Positions 1 to 4,650 of a stretch of 5,788 nucleotides of DNA are shown here, one piece after another. The number at the start of each line of letters is the position of its first letter. Position 1 is the first letter of the stretch. A program made the translations under genes and the position numbers. The stretch comes from an uncultured Micrococcales bacterium (GTDB lineage Bacteria > Actinomycetota > Actinomycetes > S36-B12 > GCA-2699445), in the NCBI GenBank assembly GCA_903915555.1, contig CAIWTL010000720.1, positions 1 to 5,788 on the forward strand, given 5' to 3'. The notes under the pieces were generated by a model. It saw only the letters and a program-made list of their open reading frames with translations. It searched no databases and had not been told where the DNA came from.

Positions 1-589
1 CGACCTGGGCCAGCATGTCCGCGCGTACCTGCTGCAGTTTGGGCAGCACGTCGTCGACGGCGACGGTGACGATCTGGTTGTCACCCAGCCAGACGTGCAT
101 CTGCCGCGGCATCGGATGACCGAGTCGGTGCAACTGTTCGCTGTATGCCGCCAGTTGCAGCAGAGCGCCGGGCTTGGCGCTGCGCGCGAGCTTGGTGTCG
201 TAGACCTCGTAGCCGTCGGGGCCGTTGATGATGAAGTCCGCGTGACCGCGGAAGTGTTCGTCGAAGAAGCAGGCCTGGTAGATGACGTCGGCGCCGCTAC
301 TGAGCGCCGAGGCGGTGTCAGCGGCTGCCTGACGTAGGGCCTCGCGCGTATTGCGGGGCTGGGCGATCTCGACGACGGTCGTGTGCTTCTGCTTCAGCGA
401 CTCGAGTACGCGCCTTTCGTGCAGGTCGCCATGCTCGCCGGCGAGTTCGGCCATGCCTTGCGCCTCGGCCGGCTCCACGTGCAGGATGCCCGCCGCTTTC
501 GCCAGGTCCATGGAGGTGCGATGGTCGCAGTCCATGCGTGCCACCAGATCCGTCGCGCTGTAGACCCATCCCCCGTCGAGCAACTGCAT
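1..589 (-). CDS. TM0106-type RecB-like PD-(D/E)XK nuclease, N-terminal part (partial at left edge)
   Basis: I read 196 residues from ATG at 589 to the left edge with no stop. The protein begins MQLLDGGWVYSATDLVARMD, as TM0106-family RecB-like nucleases do. A lone early cysteine (C21, in MDCDHRT) sits where Cas4/AddB-like nucleases place the first iron-sulfur ligand; the other ligands would lie further on. The nuclease core is visible: GHAD (115-118, metal-binding Asp118), then YEVYDTKLA (Asp131 and Lys133 of the D/E-x-K motif), then QLAAY (145-149), the QxxxY motif of RecB nucleases. Family knowledge suggests a DNA exonuclease, in actinomycetes often with a helicase region further along, so most of the protein may lie outside the window. 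The ATG is supported by AAGGAGG nine bases upstream. The gene follows the dienelactone hydrolase gene on the same strand after a 229-base gap containing a hairpin, so it probably has its own promoter. The family call is strong; the domain content beyond residue 196 is unknown. Confidence 0.88.
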   Translation of the reverse strand, partial: MQLLDGGWVYSATDLVARMDCDHRTSMDLAKAAGILHVEPAEAQGMAELAGEHGDLHERRVLESLKQKHTTVVEIAQPRNTREALRQAAADTASALSSGADVIYQACFFDEHFRGHADFIINGPDGYEVYDTKLARSAKPGALLQLAAYSEQLHRLGHPMPRQMHVWLGDNQIVTVAVDDVLPKLQQVRADMLAQV

Positions 590-598
590 ACCTGTCGG

Positions 599-605
599 CC
601 TCCTT
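599..605 (-). promoter_or_regulatory. Ribosome binding site of the RecB-like nuclease gene
   Basis: The minus strand reads AAGGAGG here, a perfect match to the anti-Shine-Dalgarno sequence, nine bases before the ATG at 589. It fixes the start codon of the nuclease gene and is the strongest ribosome binding site seen in the window. A poor -10-like TACGAA lies just upstream on the same strand but has no matching -35 box, so I do not call a promoter. Confidence 0.8.
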
Positions 606-718
606 GTTTCGATTCGTAGCCCTGGCGATTGTTGACTGTGGACTCCGAGCAGGGACGAAGCCTGCCGGCGCAACACCACTATCGCGCGGAGGTCCGACAC
701 AACACCCACCGTCGCGTC

Positions 719-787
719 GAGCCGTCAGGCATCTGGTCGGCTCCCGGTGCCGAACAGCCCGGGAATCGATCGTTCCACTGACGGCTC
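719..787. repeat. Long imperfect hairpin in the gap between two minus-strand genes
   Basis: GAGCCGTCAG (719-728) and CTGACGGCTC (778-787) are perfect 10-base inverted arms. Inside them TCCCGG (742-747) and CCGGGA (759-764) form a second perfect 6-base pair of arms around an 11-base loop. The two connecting segments are each 13 bases long. On a plus-strand RNA, bases 734-740 can also pair with 766-772 with three G-U wobbles, giving a nearly continuous long stem. The element lies 31 bases past the dienelactone hydrolase stop and about 130 bases before the RecB-like nuclease start. It could be a minus-strand terminator, a structured RNA or a dispersed palindromic repeat. There is no T tract. The rest of the 590-818 gap shows no gene. 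Confidence 0.6.
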
Positions 788-818
788 ACGCTCGGTGGAC
801 CAGCGGAGTAGCCCCTGC

Positions 819-1637
819 CTATTGGGGTTCTTGCCCCACTTCGAGCCGTTCGCTGAAGAAGTCCAGCACCTGCTCCAGTGCGACCCGTGTGGGTGAACCC
901 TCGGCGTCCGAGTAGTCCTCGGTCAGCACCGAGTGCGCTGCCTTCTTGTAGCCCCACGGGTTCCCGGGGGACGAGTCGATCTCGACGCCGATGAATCCAT
1001 CACCAAGTTCGCGGCGCAGGGTCTCGAAGCGTTCGGCCGGGACGGACCTGTCGCCGGTGAACCGCAATCCGATCACGCAGGCTCCGTCTGCCACGCGGCC
1101 CTTCACGGCGGCCATGTCGGCATCGGACAGGCCCACCGCGGCGCGGGTCTTGGCGTTCACGCCGAACGGCAGCGCGGGTTGACTGAGGACTGGCGCGACG
1201 ACCACAGGGTCGATCATCATCGCCAGCGCGAAGCCGCCGGTCAGGCACATGCCCACGGCGCCGACGCCGGGCCCGCCGCATCGCCTATGTTCCTCGGCCG
1301 CCAGCGCGCGCAGCCACTTGGTGACGGGACTGCTCTTGTTGGTGCCCAGGATCGTGAACTCCCGGCTGACACAGGCCTTGGCCATGGACGACGCGAGATA
1401 GCCGGCAGACGGCGGCTTGCCGGCGGTGCCGAACAGGTCGGGCAGCACGGCGGTCATGCCCCGTTCGGCGACCTTGCGTCCGAACGCCGCCACCAGCGGG
1501 GTGATGCCGGGGATCTCGTGGATCACGATCACCGCCGGACCGGATCCCATCCGGTAGACGGTGCGGGTCTGGCCCAGCACCGTGACCTCGTCGCGGGTGT
1601 AGCCGGTGAGCGCGTCGGCGTAGGAGTCTGTCGTCAC
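819..1637 (-). CDS. Dienelactone hydrolase family protein
   Basis: This is a 272-residue cytoplasmic alpha/beta hydrolase; I see no signal peptide. The HEIPGITP segment (H40, E41) matches the conserved glutamate region of dienelactone hydrolases. The nucleophile elbow GAVGMCLTGG places Cys131 as the nucleophile. Asp196 in RFTGDRS and His235 in KKAAHSV complete a Cys-Asp-His triad in the usual order and spacing. Family members hydrolyse dienelactone in chlorocatechol breakdown, but many actinobacterial homologues have unknown ester or lactone substrates, so I claim only the fold and the triad. The start is GTG. No Shine-Dalgarno sequence precedes it, but TAGCAT lies exactly six bases upstream, which fits a leaderless transcript. 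The length is slightly above the roughly 230-250 usual for the family. The upstream neighbour is a decayed nitrilase-type gene whose reconstructed stop lies 9 bases away, suggesting a former two-gene unit. No chlorocatechol genes are in view. Confidence 0.9.
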   Translation of the reverse strand: MTTDSYADALTGYTRDEVTVLGQTRTVYRMGSGPAVIVIHEIPGITPLVAAFGRKVAERGMTAVLPDLFGTAGKPPSAGYLASSMAKACVSREFTILGTNKSSPVTKWLRALAAEEHRRCGGPGVGAVGMCLTGGFALAMMIDPVVVAPVLSQPALPFGVNAKTRAAVGLSDADMAAVKGRVADGACVIGLRFTGDRSVPAERFETLRRELGDGFIGVEIDSSPGNPWGYKKAAHSVLTEDYSDAEGSPTRVALEQVLDFFSERLEVGQEPQ

Positions 1638-1643
1638 AGGGGG

Positions 1644-1649
1644 ATGCTA
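1644..1649 (-). promoter_or_regulatory. -10 element for a leaderless dienelactone hydrolase transcript
   Basis: The minus strand reads TAGCAT, a TANNNT actinobacterial -10 box, followed by six bases (CCCCCT) and then the GTG start at 1637. With the usual six-base spacing the transcript would begin at the G of GTG, so the mRNA would have no leader. This agrees with the absence of a Shine-Dalgarno sequence. The box overlaps the TAG (1647-1649) that ends the nitrilase relic. The motif is short and the promoter is inferred. Confidence 0.55.
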
Positions 1650-2340
1650 GCGACCGAAAGCATGCAGCGACTGCCACATGAGCGGCGCGGAGGACGGCGC
1701 GGAGGACGCCGCGGCCGGCCACACCGAACGCGACAGTCCCGGGTTCGTGTCGGAGTTTCCGGCGACGGTGGAGGCATCCCCTACCGCCGCCGAGTGGTGG
1801 AGGTCGTGTCGTCCTCAGCGTGATGCGTGGCGCCTCGCCATCGTCGACGGGCGGCCCTTCCCGGGTCGCGAGGTTCTCGTCACCTACTGCACGTAGGCAG
1901 CCCATGCTGCGATGTCGAAGCCGGGCGCCTCTCGCCCACACCGAGGGGATCGCGATGATGTCGGCGCGGCCCACCTCGAGGACACCGGCGGCCTCGGGGA
2001 ACCTGACATCGGCGCAGGCCAGCAGGCCGACCCGGCCGATCTCGGTGTTGAACACCGGGATGTCGTCTCCGGCCGTGGCCCATGACTGCATCGACTCGTC
2101 GAGGTGCGTCTGCCGGTACCGTCGATGATCATTCCGGAAGGGTCGAGCAGCAGCACGCTGTGGAACAACTGGTCACCGTCCCGCTCGACATGACTGCCGA
2201 CGACATGGCTCTGGGTGCGCACGGCGAAGTTCGTCAACGCCTGGGTCGTCGGGCCTGCCTCAGCCTCCGCCCAGGCTTTGGACGTCGTGGGCCTGCATGC
2301 TGGCGAAGGTGTCGATCGGCGCGCGCAGGAACGTGAGGTC
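1647..2340 (-). pseudogene. Decayed carbon-nitrogen hydrolase (nitrilase superfamily) gene
   Basis: No single frame is open here, but consecutive minus-strand pieces in different frames join into one nitrilase-like protein. The pieces, in order, are: LTFLRAPIDTFASMQAHDV (about 2340-2281); WAEAEAG through HSVLLLDPSGMIID (about 2279-2121); YRQTHLDES, then VFNTEIGRVGLLACADVRFP and ADIIAIPSVW (2118-1937); GFDIAAWAAYV in another frame with TAG at 1884; DENLATREGPPVDD (from 1881); and finally a frame with high third-position GC ending ...LMWQSLHAFGR at TAG 1647. The ACADVRFPE segment holds the nucleophile cysteine of the superfamily. The lysine usually found in RK-x-HL is Gln in YRQTHL. At least five frame breaks are needed, and the first N-terminal part with the catalytic Glu is not recognisable. 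The intact neighbours argue against general sequencing error. The family call is good; the exact ends and the last C-terminal piece are less certain. Confidence 0.75.
1684..1707. repeat. Tandem 12-base duplication
   Basis: GGCGCGGAGGAC occurs twice in direct succession (1684-1695 and 1696-1707) with no mismatch. In the minus-strand frame taken as the C-terminus of the nitrilase relic, it duplicates the four residues SSAP in frame. It looks like a replication-slippage event and contributes nothing recognisable to neighbouring genes. Confidence 0.85.
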
Positions 2341-2396
2341 GCCGCGGACCGACCTCCTGAGGTCTCCGCCAATCCGCCGACCGTTATCCGGCGGAT
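2335..2396. promoter_or_regulatory. Palindrome cluster upstream of the secreted protein gene
   Basis: GAGGTC (2335-2340), GACCTC (2351-2356) and GAGGTC (2359-2364) alternate in orientation, so the middle copy can pair with either neighbour; 2351-2364 is a near-perfect palindrome with a CT centre. Then ATCCGCCG (2372-2379) and CGGCGGAT (2389-2396) are perfect 8-base inverted arms separated by nine bases. The cluster ends 49 bases before the ATG at 2446, a normal place for operators or a structured 5' leader. No clear -10/-35 pair is visible; TACAAC at 2433-2438 is a poor -10 candidate. The regulatory role is inferred from position only. The first bases overlap the 5' edge of the nitrilase relic. 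Confidence 0.45.
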
Positions 2397-2445
2397 CAGG
2401 ACCCGACGGTGTCGCAGCGCCGCTCCACCCGGTACAACGGAGAGT

Positions 2446-3648
2446 ATGCGACTCGTCACCCCTCGGCTGATCGTGCCTGTGCTGTTGGCCGCGCTCGTCG
2501 CCGCCGCGCTGGCCACGGCGCTCGTGCGACCCGCCACCGCTGCCGTGAGTGTTCCGGCACCCTCCTCGTCCGCCACCCCGGCCTGCTCCGCCACCGAGCC
2601 GACTCTCAGCGTCGGCGCTCGCGCCAAGTACCTGTGGCACCGATTGCGGACGGCCGGATACTCGGCGCCCGCCGCGGCCGGCGTCATTGCTGTCCTCGAC
2701 ACCTGGACCGCCGTCAGTCCGGTGGCCGTCAGCGGCGATCGGGTCCGCAAGGGACTCGCCCTGTGGGGAACCGTTCGGTGGGCCGCCTACGCAAACTCGC
2801 TCGAGGGCGGCAACCGCTGGTCTCTGGCGGCGCAGACGTCCCACCTGCTGGCCGAGATGGAGAGCGGCTACAACGGGTTCCCGGCCGCGCGGGTGAAGAA
2901 CACCGGCCGCGTCGCCACAGCGGCTCTGGCATTCGACGCCGCCTTCGCGGCCACGCCGAGCGACCCGTCGCGCGTGAGCTCACCTCTCACCAGCAAGGGC
3001 GCCGGTTGGCTGGCGCGACTGTCGCCCGTCACCCTCAACGCAACGCCGTCGGACAACGGCACCTACGGCATCGTCGTCGGGTGCGTCCCGGCCGCCGCCT
3101 CGCTCGACATCTGCCCCCCGGTCACGCCCGACTTCAAGGAGTCCTTCGCGAACCACACCGGCTTCACATGGTCGGAGATGTCCGGCAACGCCAAGTTGGT
3201 GTCGCGCTGCGTGTACGCCAACTTCCCGCGCATCACCCTTCACGGCACCTACAACGGTCACATGCCGACCTGGAGTCAGGCGATCGACTTCATGATGCCC
3301 GCCGGATGCACCACCACGTCCTCCAGCTCCTACACCAACAGCAAAGCGGACCTCGCGCTCGGGACCCGGCTGACGCGGTACCTGATAGATCGGTACGACC
3401 CGCTGAACATCGACTACGTCATCTGGCAGGACCGGTTGCGCAACCCGGTGGAGCGTGGCGAGAACACCTGGATCCCCATCACCGACTGGCGCCAGGACAA
3501 CTACAACAACGGCAACTGCACCAACACCCACTACGACCACATCCACATGAGCGTCGACTCCGACGTCGTCGCGGCCTGGGTCCGCCAGCGAGCACGGGAA
3601 CACCTGCCCGAGCACATGCAGGTCGCCGGGACCGTCCACCACGACTGA
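2446..3648 (+). CDS. Secreted phage-tail-lysozyme-like / LAS-type metallopeptidase-like two-domain protein
   Basis: This 400-residue protein has a clear signal peptide: a basic MRLVTPR, a hydrophobic run (about 8-27), and a probable signal peptidase I site near residue 32-33 (ATA/A). Residues about 55-170 resemble the phage tail lysozyme domain: the LWHRLRTAGYSAPAAAGVI helix, then GLALWG and a GY near 141. The usual N-x-x-x-ES-G active-site segment reads VLDTWTA (83-89), so the catalytic Glu appears to be Trp87. Residues about 228-380 resemble the ARB-07466/VldE-type C-terminal domain related to M15/M74 LAS peptidases, with GHMPTWSQAIDFM (H272, D281) and HYDHIHMSV (H362, H365, H367) as likely zinc ligands. 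Six cysteines (47, 213, 223, 255, 288, 358) follow the signal peptide, consistent with export and disulfides. I chose ATG 2446 because it starts the signal peptide; the only Shine-Dalgarno-like sequence, GGAG, is close to it (3 bases). A longer in-frame extension to 2215 would bury the signal. Probable role: cell-wall peptide cleavage or binding. Confidence 0.8.
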   Translation: MRLVTPRLIVPVLLAALVAAALATALVRPATAAVSVPAPSSSATPACSATEPTLSVGARAKYLWHRLRTAGYSAPAAAGVIAVLDTWTAVSPVAVSGDRVRKGLALWGTVRWAAYANSLEGGNRWSLAAQTSHLLAEMESGYNGFPAARVKNTGRVATAALAFDAAFAATPSDPSRVSSPLTSKGAGWLARLSPVTLNATPSDNGTYGIVVGCVPAAASLDICPPVTPDFKESFANHTGFTWSEMSGNAKLVSRCVYANFPRITLHGTYNGHMPTWSQAIDFMMPAGCTTTSSSSYTNSKADLALGTRLTRYLIDRYDPLNIDYVIWQDRLRNPVERGENTWIPITDWRQDNYNNGNCTNTHYDHIHMSVDSDVVAAWVRQRAREHLPEHMQVAGTVHHD

Positions 3649-3663
3649 CCACCGCAACGGTGG
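3649..3663. terminator. Hairpin between convergent genes
   Basis: Directly after the TGA of the secreted protein gene, CCACCG (3649-3654) and CGGTGG (3658-3663) form a perfect 6-bp stem with a CAA loop. It lies in the 26-base gap between two convergent stop codons, so it could end transcription from both sides. No T tract follows on either strand, as is common in high-GC actinobacteria, so terminator strength is uncertain. Confidence 0.6.
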
Positions 3664-3674
3664 GCAGCATCCCT

Positions 3675-4619
3675 TCACGCCGAGGCGCGCCGGGTCTCGT
3701 CGGAGGTCGGCATGGACACGCCCGCGCCCAACTTCTCGCACGCCAGGGATGACGCGATCACGGCCCACCCTGTCGCGGCCGCCAGAGTGTCGCCGCCCGC
3801 CAGGCGCGCAGCAAGATTGCCCACGAAACAGTCACCCGCGCCCGTGGTGTCGACGACAGTGGTGGCTCGCGCCGGCACGAGCGTCATTCCCTCCTCGTCG
3901 ACGATCGCGGCTCCCGTGGAACCGAGCGTCACCACCGTCGACCGAGCCCCCCGACCCAGGGCACCGACCATGTCGACGACGCGGTCGAGGTCGGCGGTCG
4001 CGGCCGACGGATCACCCACGGCGAACATGGCCAACTCCGTCTCGTTGACCACCAAGACCTCAGGCTCGTGCAGCAGTTCGGGCGGACAGGACTCCGCGGG
4101 CGCCGCGTTCAGAAGGATTCGCGCCCCCGCCTCTCGGGCGATTTCCATGGCTTCCTGAACCGCATCCATCCGCACGCCGAACTGAAGGATCACCACATCG
4201 GAAGTCCCCAGATCCACCTGCCGCAGCGGCTCCGCGCTGATCATCGCGTTGGCACCCAGAACCGGCACGATCGTGTTGTCCACACCGGGTACCACGGTGA
4301 TCAGCGCGACGCCGGTCGTGGTCGAGCCGACTTGCGAAACATGACTCAGGTCCAGGTCCTCGGCCTCGAGGAATCCTCGCGCGAACCGGCCGAAGTCATC
4401 GTCGGCCAGACAACCCACCAGGACGGTGTCAGCGCCCGCCCGGGACGCAGCCACCGACTGGTTGGCACCCTTACCACCGGGCACCCGGGTGAGACCCGAC
4501 GCCAGGACGGTCTCTCCCGGATGGGGGAAGCGCGGGGCCGTGGCAACCAGATCGACATTGATGCTTCCCAGCACGACGACACGGCTGCGCCCGATCTCCA
4601 CAACGCGACTATGTCGCAA
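3675..4619 (-). CDS. rbsK: Ribokinase-like PfkB-family sugar kinase
   Basis: This 314-residue cytoplasmic kinase probably phosphorylates ribose, or a related sugar or nucleoside, using ATP. The N-terminus carries VVVLGSINVDLVA (14-26) and the substrate motif VPGGKGANQS (47-55). NETE (192-195) and TLGSTGA (231-237) are ATP/Mg-site segments. DTTGAGDCFVGNLAARL (257-273) is PfkB signature 2, with catalytic base Asp263. The C-terminal LGAGVSMPTSDE matches the monovalent-cation and nucleotide loop of ribokinases. Length is typical (about 300). The start is uncertain. TTG at 4619 is the most upstream possible start because a TGA immediately precedes it; AGGAGG at 4636-4641 is 16 bases away, which is long. 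GTG at 4601 would remove six residues but has no ribosome binding site. The upstream HNH gene ends 31 bases before, so readthrough is possible. No ribose transporter or regulator is in view, so ribose specificity is by homology only. Confidence 0.88.
   Translation of the reverse strand: MRHSRVVEIGRSRVVVLGSINVDLVATAPRFPHPGETVLASGLTRVPGGKGANQSVAASRAGADTVLVGCLADDDFGRFARGFLEAEDLDLSHVSQVGSTTTGVALITVVPGVDNTIVPVLGANAMISAEPLRQVDLGTSDVVILQFGVRMDAVQEAMEIAREAGARILLNAAPAESCPPELLHEPEVLVVNETELAMFAVGDPSAATADLDRVVDMVGALGRGARSTVVTLGSTGAAIVDEEGMTLVPARATTVVDTTGAGDCFVGNLAARLAGGDTLAAATGWAVIASSLACEKLGAGVSMPTSDETRRASA
4605..4617. repeat. Short inverted repeat at the kinase start
   Basis: GCGAC (4605-4609) and GTCGC (4613-4617) flank a 3-base centre. 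The repeat lies between the two candidate start codons of the kinase gene (TTG 4619 and GTG 4601). If the true start is GTG 4601, it is a leader hairpin or an operator-like site; if TTG 4619, it is coding sequence. The arms are short enough to occur by chance. Confidence 0.35.
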
Positions 4620-4635
4620 TCACCCCGGGTTCGCG

Positions 4636-4641
4636 CCTCCT
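4636..4641 (-). promoter_or_regulatory. Candidate ribosome binding site of the kinase gene
   Basis: The minus strand reads AGGAGG in the 31-base gap between the HNH gene stop (4651-4653, TGA) and the kinase TTG at 4619. The 16-base spacing to TTG is longer than the usual 5-10. No better-placed start exists in frame, because a TGA (4620-4622) sits directly before the TTG. It supports initiation near 4619 rather than further downstream, but not strongly. Confidence 0.45.
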
Positions 4642-4650
4642 ACCGAGAGG

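Noticed and set aside
632..637. TTGACT as a plus-strand -35 box
   Set aside because: No -10 lies 16-18 bases downstream and no plus-strand gene follows nearby.
933..1823. A 296-codon open frame on the plus strand
   Set aside because: It lies antisense to the dienelactone hydrolase gene with its full motif set; the translation is a compositional shadow with no domain.
1678..1896. A small plus-strand frame (72 codons, acidic start, high third-position GC)
   Set aside because: It shares third codon positions with the minus-strand nitrilase C-terminal frame, has no ribosome binding site, and runs over recognisable nitrilase remains.
2215..2445. Upstream in-frame extension of the secreted protein gene
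   Set aside because: It overlaps the nitrilase relic on the other strand and would place 77 residues before an obvious signal peptide beginning at 2446.
1884..2750. A 288-codon minus-strand frame as one real gene
   Set aside because: Its first part is antisense to the signal peptide and lysozyme-like region of the plus-strand gene. Only its later section carries nitrilase-like sequence, and that breaks frame at both ends.
2409..3752. A 447-codon Arg/His-rich plus-strand frame
   Set aside because: It is an out-of-frame shadow of the secreted protein gene, with composition typical of a shifted high-GC frame.
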